A stretch of 64,000 nucleotides of DNA, from IMG/VR virus record IMGVR_UViG_3300030104_006433, positions 96,545 through 160,544 of that record. One strand, written 5' to 3'. Under the pieces are notes generated by a model that was given only the letters and a program-made list of their open reading frames with translations, was not told the origin of the DNA and made no database searches. The position numbers were made by a program, and so were the translations under genes. Shown in pieces: positions 7,902 to 17,929 of the stretch. Position 1 is the first letter of the stretch, and every line of letters starts with the position of its first letter. This stretch comes from a virus.

Positions 7902-10337
7902 ATGTTATCAAAGGACGATTTTAAAGAATTAAATAGACTTGGAGAAGAATTTAAATCCAATTTAAATGATATCACATCCCAACTCCAACAAAGTGCTAGA
8001 GCTGGAGGAGATATGTCGGGATCTATTAAAGAGGCAGCTTCAAATCTTTCAAGCTATAGAAGTTTAGCAAATGACTTATCACAGTCTAGTAAATCAACCC
8101 TTAAATCCAAAAAAGAATTAGCTAAAATTGATAAAAGAGTTTATGACATTACTCAAAGGCAGTATCGAATTCAATCTAAAATAAAAGAATTAGATGATAA
8201 GAAAAAACAAGCTGGTGAGAAAGAACAAAAACAGATTGAAAAATCAATTACTTTATTACAAGATGCAGGCTATGAACTTAATGAAATTAAAAAAGGATAT
8301 GAAAAGATAGCATCTGAATCTAAAAAAATATCTGAATCTAACCCTTTTAAAGGATTATCTGACTTAGTATCAGATGTACCTATATTAAATAAATTATTTA
8401 AAGATATGGTCTCAGCTTCTGATAAGTTTCGTGAGACTATGGTAGATACAAATAATAAAGTTTTACCATCTTTAGCAGCGGGAATGAAGGAATACTTAAA
8501 GTTAGCTTCTAAAGCAGCTCGAGTCTTTCTAGTAAGATCAGCTATAAAATCTATTAAAATGTTAGATGACTCTTCAGTTAATCTAGCCAACCAAATGAAT
8601 ATCGGTAAGATGGAAGCTGCTGATATGAAAGAAATGTTTACAGCTGCTGCTCAAGCTAATGATGAATTATTACAATCATCATATGATTTAATAAAAGCAC
8701 AAGCAACATTAGGTACTATGTTTGGTACAACAGCTAAACTTAATGATGATACATTACGTACATTTAATATATTAACTGAAAGAATGGGAATAGCAGCTGA
8801 AGCAGCTGGATCTTTAGTTAATTTCTCAGCGGCTACAGGCCAAAACTTCATGGATTTTACAACAGAAATTCAAGGTACTGTTGTAGCAGAGACAGCACTT
8901 TCAGGTATTATGATTGATCAAAGAGCAGTTATTAATGATATTGCTAATTTAAGTAGTGCTACTAAAATGTCAATGCAAGCTCAGGGTCAAAGTTTAGGTA
9001 AAGCAGCTTTTGAAGCTAGAAAATTAGGTCTTAATCTAGCTGATATGGAAAAAATTGGAAATTCTTTATTGGATTTTGAACAATCTATAGCAAATGAGCT
9101 TGAAGCAGAACTTATAACAGGAAAAGAATTAAATCTTGAAAGAGCTAGATCAGCATATCTAAATAATGATATGGTTACTTTTACAGCTGAAATAGCTAAA
9201 AATGTAGGAACAGCTGCTGATTTTGCTAACATGAATAAAATAGCACAAGATTCTATAGCAGCCTCCTTTGGAATGCAAAGAGATGAGTTTGCTGATATGT
9301 TAATTAATCAAGAAGCTTTAAAAAAGTTCTCCAAAGAAGGACTTGAAACTGAGTCTGAAGTAGTTGAAGAAATGAGAAGAAGATTATTAGCTGGAGAATC
9401 TTATGACAAATTAGTAAAAAAATTCGGAAAAAGTGAAATGCTAAATAGAGCTAAAAACCTATCTATGCAGGATAAAATGAACAAAATGATCGAGAAAATG
9501 TATGATGTTCTTGATAAATATGTTAAACCTGTTTTCAAAGTAATAGATGGTTTACTTGAAAAAATGGGTGGTTCAGCTGGTATCTTAATGGGTGGTTTAG
9601 CTGCTTTAGCAATAGGAGGTCCTATTATTAGAGGAGTAATGATGATGGCTCGTTTATTTAGAGGTATGAGAGGACCAATGATGGGGGCACCAGGAATGGG
9701 AATGCCTTTTTACGGTCCGGCTGGAGGACCTGGTGGTGGTGGTATGGGTGGACCTATGTTTATGGGTGGCCCTACAGGTGGTTCTAATGCTTTACCAAAA
9801 GGTGTAAAAGCAGGTACAGACAAATTAGGTAGAAAATTTCATTATGATGCTAAAACAGGAAGAAGAGTTAGTGTGGGTAATATGGCTAGTAAAGCTAGTA
9901 CTTTAAGTAAAGTAGGTAAATTTGGTAAATTTGCTGGAAGAGCAAGTCTACCTGCTATGATTTTAGGTTTAGGTTTAGATTATGGATCAGATAAATTGAA
10001 AGAATCAGGTTATGAAGAGGCTGGTAAAGCAACTAGTGTGTTAGGAGGAGCATTAGGTGGAGCGGGTACAGGAGCTATGTTAGGTTCATTTCTTGGTCCA
10101 ATTGGAACAGCTGTAGGAGGAGTAGTAGGAGGTTTAATAGGTGGTGGAATGGCCGCTTTTTCAGAATATGGAGAAGATACAGAAAAAGCCACAGAACAAG
10201 GATCAGAAGGTGTTCAACAAGCAATTGATAATCAAACAAGACAATTAACAGCAGTATTACGTACAACAAGAAATGTTAATTTCAACCAAAACGCATTTAT
10301 AAGAGAACAAAGTATAAATTATAGTGGAATGAACTAA
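7902..10337 (+). CDS. Putative tail tape measure protein
   Basis: 811 aa. N-terminal half is long amphipathic helix/coiled coil rich in Lys, Glu and Ser. Hydrophobic segments follow at about residues 557-583 (AGILMGGLAALAIGGPII) and a very Gly/Ala-rich membrane-like stretch at about 710-752. Between them is a Gly/Met/Pro-rich linker (about 585-630). Length, helix content, hydrophobic patches and position right after the tail assembly chaperone are what define tape measure proteins, which set tail length and help DNA cross the inner membrane. No sequence-specific family motif is visible, so the call rests on architecture and synteny. Confidence 0.7.
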   Translation: MLSKDDFKELNRLGEEFKSNLNDITSQLQQSARAGGDMSGSIKEAASNLSSYRSLANDLSQSSKSTLKSKKELAKIDKRVYDITQRQYRIQSKIKELDDKKKQAGEKEQKQIEKSITLLQDAGYELNEIKKGYEKIASESKKISESNPFKGLSDLVSDVPILNKLFKDMVSASDKFRETMVDTNNKVLPSLAAGMKEYLKLASKAARVFLVRSAIKSIKMLDDSSVNLANQMNIGKMEAADMKEMFTAAAQANDELLQSSYDLIKAQATLGTMFGTTAKLNDDTLRTFNILTERMGIAAEAAGSLVNFSAATGQNFMDFTTEIQGTVVAETALSGIMIDQRAVINDIANLSSATKMSMQAQGQSLGKAAFEARKLGLNLADMEKIGNSLLDFEQSIANELEAELITGKELNLERARSAYLNNDMVTFTAEIAKNVGTAADFANMNKIAQDSIAASFGMQRDEFADMLINQEALKKFSKEGLETESEVVEEMRRRLLAGESYDKLVKKFGKSEMLNRAKNLSMQDKMNKMIEKMYDVLDKYVKPVFKVIDGLLEKMGGSAGILMGGLAALAIGGPIIRGVMMMARLFRGMRGPMMGAPGMGMPFYGPAGGPGGGGMGGPMFMGGPTGGSNALPKGVKAGTDKLGRKFHYDAKTGRRVSVGNMASKASTLSKVGKFGKFAGRASLPAMILGLGLDYGSDKLKESGYEEAGKATSVLGGALGGAGTGAMLGSFLGPIGTAVGGVVGGLIGGGMAAFSEYGEDTEKATEQGSEGVQQAIDNQTRQLTAVLRTTRNVNFNQNAFIREQSINYSGMN

Positions 10338-10345
10338 TATTTATA
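10338..10345 (+). promoter_or_regulatory. Putative late promoter box TATTTATA
   Basis: TATTTATA 32 bases upstream of the ATG at 10370; it would start the baseplate operon 10370-17891. Confidence 0.55.
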
Positions 10346-10369
10346 ATAAACAAATTAAAAACAAACATT

Positions 10370-10690
10370 ATGTCAGGATTAAAAGATAAATTAATAAATG
10401 GAGCGGGATCACCACTATCAAAAGGTAATGGTACAACTCCTGCAACACCAATAGGTGCTACTCCATCTTCAAAACTTCAATATGAATATTCAATTAATGG
10501 TGTACCAAATATACCAATGAATGGATATTTTACACACTATCAAAATAAACCACTACCATCAGAAATGGATTTAGATGGAGTTAACCCAGTATCACCTTTA
10601 GCACCAGCTAATAAACCACAATTTGGGGCAGGATTTGCTAATGGTACTTATAAACTTAGTTGCCCAACAGAGGGAGTAGGAAATATATAA
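10370..10690 (+). CDS. Hypothetical protein, probable baseplate component
   Basis: 106 aa, rich in Pro, Gly, Asn and Ser with low helix propensity and a single Cys near the C-terminus. It is first in a run of closely spaced baseplate genes (7 bases to the next ATG), so a small structural or assembly role is likely. No family recognised. Confidence 0.65.
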   Translation: MSGLKDKLINGAGSPLSKGNGTTPATPIGATPSSKLQYEYSINGVPNIPMNGYFTHYQNKPLPSEMDLDGVNPVSPLAPANKPQFGAGFANGTYKLSCPTEGVGNI

Positions 10691-10697
10691 TAATTAA

Positions 10698-12638
10698 ATG
10701 CCATTAGTTAACCTTCAAACTAATTTAAAAGATTTAAAGTTTGGGAAAGATAGACCTGGACTTAGGGATAGCGAACAACCTTATATAGTAGCTCCTATAC
10801 CAGGCCCTAATGAACAAATAGAACCAACCTACCCTGATTTTTTATTAAGAGGAGGTACAACCGGTGTAACTGGAGAAACTGCTGAAGATTTAGTTAGATT
10901 ATCTAAATTTTTAAATGATAGAACATCACCTTTAGGAGCTCAATTTGTTCTTAAACAAGAAATGCTATCTAGAATAGGAGTCAGAACCCAGGCTAGTGGT
11001 TTTCTTTTAAATGAAGGTGTTTATAATCCCCTTAACACTTTAGCACAAGCAGGAATTAGTATAGAAGGAGGACATATTCCTAAACAAGGTTTAATAACTT
11101 TTAGAGGGCCAAATAAGTATTTAAATACTTTACAAGATCAAATTAATGAGAATAAAGAAATTGCACCAAAAGGAATTACAATAACTTCTTCAACTCTAGG
11201 AGATATAGGTTCTTTTGGTAATGGAGTATCATCTGATTTGTCTTTTATAAAAGATCCTCCCCCACCCCCTCCATTACCATCACAACCTATTTTTAATAAT
11301 AGATTGATCCAATTAAATGAGGTAAAAAGAAAAGGTGAACCTTGGAATATAAAATATAAAAGAAATAATCAAGTTTCAAAATTACCTACTGAATTATTAT
11401 CATATGGAGGTGGCCCTGATTCTATATTAGGTATAGGTGGTACACAAATAAAAATAGCTAATGGTAGATTAGGAGCCCCATTAACAACAGGATTAGCAAA
11501 TCTTAAATTATATGGAGGTAATATAGGTTTTAGTGGAGGTAAACAAGTACCACCAAAATATAAAGATTTTGTTGAATGGAAAAATCCAGTCATACAAGAT
11601 TTTAGAAGAGAAAAATTAAAAGATGCTGATAAGGTATCTATCATAATGGGGGTAGCACCTTCTTATGATCCTGCTAATAATCAAACTATAGATAATAGTA
11701 CAGGAACATCAAGAATAAATTATACAAATCCAGGCCAAAGAGGAAATGTTATAGATTATACTCAAGGAAAGTTAAGTGAAACAGGGGAAAAATTAGGCCC
11801 TGTTGATAGAATAAATGCATTACCAATATATAGAAGTGGTTATGTTATAGCTGATCCTGTTAAAAATGATTTAATAAAATTCAGAATAGGGGCTATAGAT
11901 AATGATAATCCTAATGTTAGAGAATTTATTCATTTTAGAGCTTATATTGATTCATTTTCAGATAATTATAATGCTAATTGGATGAATCAAAAATATATGG
12001 GAAGAGGTGAAATATTTCACAAATATGATAGTTTTACAAGAGATATAAACATGGGATTCACAGTAGCTGCTCAATCAAGAGAAGAAATGATGATAATGTA
12101 TAAAAAACTTAATTTTTTAGTTTCTAATCTAGCTCCAGACTATACAAAATCAGGTTATATGGCAGGCCCATTAGTTCAATTAACTCTTGGAGGATGGTGT
12201 TATGAATTACCTGGTTTTATTAAAAGTATGACTTTAGATGTTCCAGAAGAATCACCTTGGGAAATAGGTATACCAAATTTAAATGAAGAAGATGAGCATG
12301 GTGGTATAAAATTTAGAGATTCTGAAGTTAAAGAAATGCCTATGATATGCAAAGTATCAGGATTTGTATTTACTCCAATACATAGATTTAACCCATCTAA
12401 ACAGAAAAATTTATTCGGGGATAAAGGAGCATTTGGAATTGATTTTAAAGATAAAGAGGGTGTTAGAGATGGTAAATATACTAAATGGAAAGATCAGGAA
12501 ATAAGAACAGTTACAGAATATGGTAAACAAAGATTTATTCAATTAGATGATGGTGGTAAAAATAATGCTTATGATAACCAAAAAGCTGATCCTATTGAAA
12601 TTATAAATGATGATAGAAAATTAAATATAGATACATAA
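10698..12638 (+). CDS. Putative baseplate / tail-tube junction protein (gp48/gp54-like)
   Basis: 646 aa. The N-terminal half is Pro/Gly-rich, including a polyproline tract near residue 190. The C-terminal part (about residues 395-560) carries a segment with FIHFRAYIDSFSDNYNANW and LGGWCYELPGFIKSMTLDVP, reminiscent of tail-tube-like domains in the baseplate tube-initiator proteins of T4-like phages. Such proteins cap the hub and nucleate tube polymerisation. The family match is from memory of similar marine T4-like proteins and is moderate. Confidence 0.5.
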   Translation: MPLVNLQTNLKDLKFGKDRPGLRDSEQPYIVAPIPGPNEQIEPTYPDFLLRGGTTGVTGETAEDLVRLSKFLNDRTSPLGAQFVLKQEMLSRIGVRTQASGFLLNEGVYNPLNTLAQAGISIEGGHIPKQGLITFRGPNKYLNTLQDQINENKEIAPKGITITSSTLGDIGSFGNGVSSDLSFIKDPPPPPPLPSQPIFNNRLIQLNEVKRKGEPWNIKYKRNNQVSKLPTELLSYGGGPDSILGIGGTQIKIANGRLGAPLTTGLANLKLYGGNIGFSGGKQVPPKYKDFVEWKNPVIQDFRREKLKDADKVSIIMGVAPSYDPANNQTIDNSTGTSRINYTNPGQRGNVIDYTQGKLSETGEKLGPVDRINALPIYRSGYVIADPVKNDLIKFRIGAIDNDNPNVREFIHFRAYIDSFSDNYNANWMNQKYMGRGEIFHKYDSFTRDINMGFTVAAQSREEMMIMYKKLNFLVSNLAPDYTKSGYMAGPLVQLTLGGWCYELPGFIKSMTLDVPEESPWEIGIPNLNEEDEHGGIKFRDSEVKEMPMICKVSGFVFTPIHRFNPSKQKNLFGDKGAFGIDFKDKEGVRDGKYTKWKDQEIRTVTEYGKQRFIQLDDGGKNNAYDNQKADPIEIINDDRKLNIDT

Positions 12639-12642
12639 AATA

Positions 12643-12942
12643 ATGAGCCGTTATAGTAATACAGAAATATTAAAATCACCAAATGACAAAAGGATGTATG
12701 CCACAGTACGTTATCCTGAAATTCCAAGGTCATCAAATGATACTTATATTTTCACAACAGTAGGTGATAGATTTGATACTTTAGCTCAACAATTTTACAA
12801 TGATTCTTCATTATGGTGGATTATATCAATAGCAAATGAAACTTTATTACAAAACTCATTAACCCCGGCTATAGGATCACAGATAAGAATACCTTCAAAT
12901 CCAGTACCTATAATAGCTGAATTTAAAGAAATAAATGAATAG
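12643..12942 (+). CDS. LysM-like baseplate wedge protein (gp53-like)
   Basis: 99 aa. The core reads GDRFDTLAQQFYNDSSLWW then IANE and GSQIRIP, which is the LysM / tail-protein-X pattern (G-D-t-l...A..fY.d..lWw.Ia..N). In T4, gp53 has such a LysM-like fold and joins baseplate wedges around the hub. It overlaps neither neighbour but sits 2 bases before the hub gene, in the same unit. Confidence 0.6.
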   Translation: MSRYSNTEILKSPNDKRMYATVRYPEIPRSSNDTYIFTTVGDRFDTLAQQFYNDSSLWWIISIANETLLQNSLTPAIGSQIRIPSNPVPIIAEFKEINE

Positions 12943-12944
12943 TT

Positions 12945-15900
12945 ATGGCAAACCTTTTAGGAGATGGGTTTTCTAATTATGTTAGAAAACAAATAATAAA
13001 AAGACAAGAGGTTCATGGTAAGCAAAATAGATCCCAAAAAGAATTAGCTTACTTAAACTCTCGTACAGCTTGGATAAAACTAGTATCTGGGGTGTCTATA
13101 GATAATTCTAGACTTAAAATGTTAGGATTACAAGGGGTGTTTTCTGAAGGTCTTTCTTTAGCAAAAGAATTTGTTTTATTTAATGGAACATCAAAGGTTA
13201 AAACCAAGAGTAATGGATCTAATGGCAAAATAACACAAAGAGAAGGAATTTTTAAAGGCCCCTTATCTAATAGAAATAGTTTCAAAAATAATTTTGCTTA
13301 TGGATTAGGGGGTGTTGAATTTGGCCCCTCCCCTATGCCAGGTATAGTAGATATGCAAATCAATCATGCAGGTACTAGAGGATCATTAAGAAAAGCTCAA
13401 ATTACAATAAAAGCTTATAACCGACAACAATTAGATTTAATAGATGTATTATATTTAAGGTTAGGATATACTTTAATGATAGAATTTGGTCATAGTGAAT
13501 ATATTAATAATAAAGGAAAAGTAGTAAATTTAGAATCAACCTTATTAGAAGAAAAATTTTTCAACCAAACTATAGCTAAAAAATCATATCTTGAACTTTT
13601 ACCATTAATTGAGAAAAAAAGATTTGAAACTTGTGGAAATTACGATGCTTTATTTGGTAGAATAACAAACTTTCATTGGAGTTTTGAAAACGATGGGACA
13701 TATAACATCAGAATTGACTTATATAGTTTAGGAGATTTAGCAGAATCTTTAACAATATCCCATCCAGGTTCAAGAAGTTCAAGTGATTTAAGTAATGCAG
13801 GAACATCAGACCCAACATATACTCGTAATGTTGTTAGTGAGTATTTAGAAGATATTAAAAATTTCCACAAATATAGATTTACACCAGGAGCAGAGGCTGA
13901 TGTCTTACCTCCTGAAACAAAAGAAGAACAAAACCCAGAAACAGCCCCAGATGCTCCAACACCATCAACTGAATATACTGAAACAACATTAGAAGGATTA
14001 TTAGCATTACCCGCTTTAAATAAAACATTAAAGAAAAAGGGATATAAAACTATAGCAATCCCTCATGATTATTTAACTACTAACACAACTTACAATGAGC
14101 CTTATTTACATGATAAGGATGACCTTTCAGGCTCCGGATTAATTTTCCCTCCTCAAGAATATGTTCAATATGAAGGATCATGGTTTTTAAAAAAGAACAT
14201 GATAGAATATTTTGAACAAGTTAAAATATCATACACACCACCCAAAGATCCAAATTCTGACAATGTATTTGATAAATTTGGTAGATGGAAAGCAACAAAA
14301 CTTACAAAATTTGAAAATCAATATAAATTAAATAGAGAATTACAAATATTAATAGCTGACGTGAATCAGCCAAATTCAACATTTTTAAATCCTTTTGAAG
14401 ATGATAAGAATAATTGGAACACACATTTAGGTGGTAAAAAAAATTCTTTAATATTGGCATATGAAAATTTTGTAGTAACTGGGAAAGATGAGAATGGCGA
14501 GGAAGCATTTAAATTAGCAGTACTAGAATCACAAGTAAATTCAATTATTATAGACGATCAAGGGTTAGGACAGCATGCTGGAGTAAATGTTTTAATTGGA
14601 GCTGACACTAGATATGATATACAAGCAGCTCAAGAAGCTGGAACCCTTAATACTTTTGAAGATTTACAAGAAATAGAAGATGAAAATAACATTCAATTTA
14701 CAGCGGGTTCTGAAGCCCAATCTATGGCAGCTGGAATTGCAGACTATAACTTAGCACTTGATGTTAAAAATGCACAACAAGCCTTAGAAGATGCAATCGG
14801 AAAACCTGATATTCATTTTCAAATTGGTTTAGATACAGATATTGATTCAGTATATCAACCTTTTGGTAAATGTCTTAATTTATGGGAATCATGGCAAGGA
14901 ATACAACCTAGCGGGGATTATTTATACCCACAAGGAAAATTATCTTGTGAAATAGCTAAATTAGATTATATTGATAATAACGCTGAACACCCAGATGATT
15001 ATGGATTTTTTATAAGATTTGGATGTTTGTTAGATTTTATTAGAGAAAAAGTTTTGTATAAAATTGGGGATACACCTAATGAAAAAGATAAAAATGATAT
15101 TCCTAATACTCCTATACTGGATATAGATACTGACATGTTATCTAATGTTATGTACACATTACCAAATCATATCTCATTAAATCAGAAAGTATGTATTGTT
15201 AATAATCAATTTAAATTTAAAAAACTATTTGTTCAAACTTTTGATGGGATGAATAGATTTCAAAGTACAGACCCATATTATGGGATGGTAATGAATATAT
15301 ATTTAAATTTTGCTTTAGTTCAAGAAGTAATGGATAGTTGTACAACTGCTGATGATTCTAAAAAAGTTTATTTATATGAAGCTTTAAGTGGTATTTGTAA
15401 TGCAGTTAATGAAGCTATGGGTGGTATAAATAATTTAGAACCTGTAATAGATGAAAAAACAAATTGTTTAAAAATTATAGATTCATCAAGATTACCTAAT
15501 ATCAAAGAAATAACTGACTTTTTACATAAGACAGATCCTAAAAAATATAATTATCCAAAAGATTTAAAAAGCTTTAATTATAATAAATTTACTTTAGCTG
15601 ATGGATCTATAAAATATGATCTTAATTTATATGGTTATAATCCTAAAGATGATTCATCAAATTTTATACATAATATAGATTTATCAACTAGTGTTACTAA
15701 AAATATGTCAACAATGTTGGCAATAGGAGCAGCGGCTCAAGGTGGGTATGTTGTTGGTGAAGAATCTACAATGTTTTCAAAATGGAATGAAGGAATAACA
15801 GATAGATTTATGTCACCTGTTTTAAATGCTGATGGAACTGAGGCTAATTCTTCAAGTTCCTTTGCTAAACAGTGGGATAATGTTAGAATAGATTATGGTA

Positions 15901-17228
15901 ATTTTATAATTGATAATTTTTATAGTGTAGGTAAAGACAATTACTATCCATATTGGGGTGAGACTTTACCACCACCAACTCAAGATGGAGCTGTAGGATA
16001 TACCTTTAATGTTCCTGGTAATTTAAATGATGAACAAATCTTAAAAAATTTATCAATAGGAACTGAATTTTACAAAATGCTAATGGCATCAGCTTCAATA
16101 GCTAATGATCATTCTTTATCAGCACAACCTGGTTTTTTACCTATTAATTTACAAGTAGACATGGATGGATTATCTGGTATAAAAATTTATGAAAAAGCTA
16201 ATATAGATATCTCATTTTTACCAACAAATTATCCTCAAACTTTAGATTTTTTATCAACAGGTTTAAAACATTTTGTAAAAGATAACAAATGGCAAACTAC
16301 TTTAACAACACAAGCCACAACAATAGGTACATTTAAACGTAATGCTCCACTACCATCAATATTTTCAATAGATGCCGCTTTAGAAGAATTAGAATTAACA
16401 GATTTAACAAGCCAAAATCTAGGTTATGATGATGAATCAGGGTGGGATATATATGTGGGATGTTCTCCATATAATCCACAAAAGTACAATTTTGTCTTAC
16501 AAAATCAATTTAATACGTACGCAGATACTAGTAAAAATCCAAACTATTATAAAGCTTTAAAATTATTAAGTCATATATGGTCTACTTTAGAGGGTAATGA
16601 AGACTCTTCTGGTTATTGTTCTAGATTTGTTAAGAGTTTAGCAACAAAATTTTGGACAGAATGGAATCAATATGATACTTCACCATATAAAGCTAATGGA
16701 GGACCAACATGGCAAGCTACACCAGGAACATTTACCCCAGAGGAATTTCCAGGAGCCATATATGGAACACAAGATGCTAAATCAAAATTAACATCTCAAA
16801 ATTTATCCAATTTATATGGTTATAAAATATATCCAATAGGAACAGGAATAGCCCCAGGTGATAATTATGCTAGTGCTTTAAGAAAATATATAAAGGCTAT
16901 TGACTTCTTTCCAGGAGATATAATAATATATTGGGATTCATCAGGATTAGATGGTGGTGATAGAGGTTATCAAAAATATGGACATATTCAAATGTATTTA
17001 GGAGGAGTAAAACCTTTTATATCAGATTTTGCCCATTCAGAGTTTGTATATGGTGGTTGGTCTAAAAAATATAAAAGATGGTCAATTAATACAAATAATT
17101 GTTTTAATATGGTTTACTTAAGATCAAAACTTAACCCAATTACTATGTTTGGAAAACCAGATCCAGTTATGGTTAATATAGGTGAACGAGCTGAAGCCAA
17201 CCCATTTTCCCCTATAAACAAATTATAA
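12945..17228 (+). CDS. Baseplate hub protein with C-terminal NlpC/P60- or CHAP-like peptidoglycan hydrolase
   Basis: 1427 aa, the largest gene here. The N-terminal part (about 1-280; GGVEFGPSPMPGIVDMQI) looks like a hub/tail-tube-like domain of gp27 type. The C-terminal 220 residues carry a cysteine-peptidase pattern: GYCSRFVK (Cys1225), PGDIIIYW (about 1325), YGHIQMYLG (His1347) and FISDF (Asp1361), the Cys/His/polar triad order of the NlpC/P60-CHAP fold. This would be the virion-borne murein hydrolase that opens the cell wall during infection, in place of the T4 gp5 lysozyme. The middle region is unassigned. Triad residues are inferred from spacing. Confidence 0.7.
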   Translation: MANLLGDGFSNYVRKQIIKRQEVHGKQNRSQKELAYLNSRTAWIKLVSGVSIDNSRLKMLGLQGVFSEGLSLAKEFVLFNGTSKVKTKSNGSNGKITQREGIFKGPLSNRNSFKNNFAYGLGGVEFGPSPMPGIVDMQINHAGTRGSLRKAQITIKAYNRQQLDLIDVLYLRLGYTLMIEFGHSEYINNKGKVVNLESTLLEEKFFNQTIAKKSYLELLPLIEKKRFETCGNYDALFGRITNFHWSFENDGTYNIRIDLYSLGDLAESLTISHPGSRSSSDLSNAGTSDPTYTRNVVSEYLEDIKNFHKYRFTPGAEADVLPPETKEEQNPETAPDAPTPSTEYTETTLEGLLALPALNKTLKKKGYKTIAIPHDYLTTNTTYNEPYLHDKDDLSGSGLIFPPQEYVQYEGSWFLKKNMIEYFEQVKISYTPPKDPNSDNVFDKFGRWKATKLTKFENQYKLNRELQILIADVNQPNSTFLNPFEDDKNNWNTHLGGKKNSLILAYENFVVTGKDENGEEAFKLAVLESQVNSIIIDDQGLGQHAGVNVLIGADTRYDIQAAQEAGTLNTFEDLQEIEDENNIQFTAGSEAQSMAAGIADYNLALDVKNAQQALEDAIGKPDIHFQIGLDTDIDSVYQPFGKCLNLWESWQGIQPSGDYLYPQGKLSCEIAKLDYIDNNAEHPDDYGFFIRFGCLLDFIREKVLYKIGDTPNEKDKNDIPNTPILDIDTDMLSNVMYTLPNHISLNQKVCIVNNQFKFKKLFVQTFDGMNRFQSTDPYYGMVMNIYLNFALVQEVMDSCTTADDSKKVYLYEALSGICNAVNEAMGGINNLEPVIDEKTNCLKIIDSSRLPNIKEITDFLHKTDPKKYNYPKDLKSFNYNKFTLADGSIKYDLNLYGYNPKDDSSNFIHNIDLSTSVTKNMSTMLAIGAAAQGGYVVGEESTMFSKWNEGITDRFMSPVLNADGTEANSSSSFAKQWDNVRIDYGNFIIDNFYSVGKDNYYPYWGETLPPPTQDGAVGYTFNVPGNLNDEQILKNLSIGTEFYKMLMASASIANDHSLSAQPGFLPINLQVDMDGLSGIKIYEKANIDISFLPTNYPQTLDFLSTGLKHFVKDNKWQTTLTTQATTIGTFKRNAPLPSIFSIDAALEELELTDLTSQNLGYDDESGWDIYVGCSPYNPQKYNFVLQNQFNTYADTSKNPNYYKALKLLSHIWSTLEGNEDSSGYCSRFVKSLATKFWTEWNQYDTSPYKANGGPTWQATPGTFTPEEFPGAIYGTQDAKSKLTSQNLSNLYGYKIYPIGTGIAPGDNYASALRKYIKAIDFFPGDIIIYWDSSGLDGGDRGYQKYGHIQMYLGGVKPFISDFAHSEFVYGGWSKKYKRWSINTNNCFNMVYLRSKLNPITMFGKPDPVMVNIGERAEANPFSPINKL

Positions 17229-17231
17229 AAT

Positions 17232-17891
17232 ATGGCTGAATATTATCCCAAATCACAAATAAAAAAAGACCAATATACTGAGGGCTCAGAGTATCGAATT
17301 AAAGCTACACAAGTCCCATATAAAGGATATTATTATTGTATATCAAATGGAAATAAATATACAGGCAGATTCCCAGGAGATGGTCCTAATCAGGTATTAG
17401 AACCTACTTTTAATACTGATCCTGCAAATCCTACACAGGCTTCAACACAGACACCCCTTCAAGAAATACTAATAACTGACCAAGAAAAATACCCATATGA
17501 TTTTACTGATTTTGATTCTGGGACTTATAATAGAATAAAAAATGTAAAACCTATATCAAGATTTATACCATCACCCAATATAACCTTCCCAACAGATAAG
17601 GATATGAAAAAGGGATCTTTTGTTAGATATTTTTGTAAAAAAAATAATGAATTAATATTTTTTGAAATTGATAAATCTACATATAATAAATTAATTGAGA
17701 AAAAGAAGGATATAGTATGGGAATTATACACAGCAACAAAAATAACATGGAATTTAACTTCCGCAAGTAGGGCATCTTTATTTATTGTCAATAGAAATAG
17801 AGTTATTTCAAAAGAAAGAGAATTACAGTGGTTTGGCTTTTCTTCTTGGTTTAATGATAAATTTGTTCGATATTCTAGATATAGTATTTAA
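17232..17891 (+). CDS. Hypothetical protein at end of tail operon
   Basis: 219 aa, Tyr/Lys/Asn-rich, no recognised domain. It starts 3 bases after the hub gene and is the last gene before an early-type promoter, so it is probably a baseplate or tail-tip component co-transcribed with the hub. Confidence 0.65.
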   Translation: MAEYYPKSQIKKDQYTEGSEYRIKATQVPYKGYYYCISNGNKYTGRFPGDGPNQVLEPTFNTDPANPTQASTQTPLQEILITDQEKYPYDFTDFDSGTYNRIKNVKPISRFIPSPNITFPTDKDMKKGSFVRYFCKKNNELIFFEIDKSTYNKLIEKKKDIVWELYTATKITWNLTSASRASLFIVNRNRVISKERELQWFGFSSWFNDKFVRYSRYSI

Positions 17892-17894
17892 AAT

Positions 17895-17924
17895 TTGGCT
17901 ATCCAAAATAAAATTGTTATATTC
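17895..17924 (+). promoter_or_regulatory. Promoter TTTGGCT-N16-TTATATT
   Basis: TTTGGCT (17895-17901), 16-base spacer, TTATATT (17918-17924). Only 5 bases separate it from the ATG at 17930, so the mRNA is expected to be leaderless or nearly so. It switches the region from late tail genes to the replication operon. Confidence 0.8.
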
Positions 17925-17929
17925 AATTA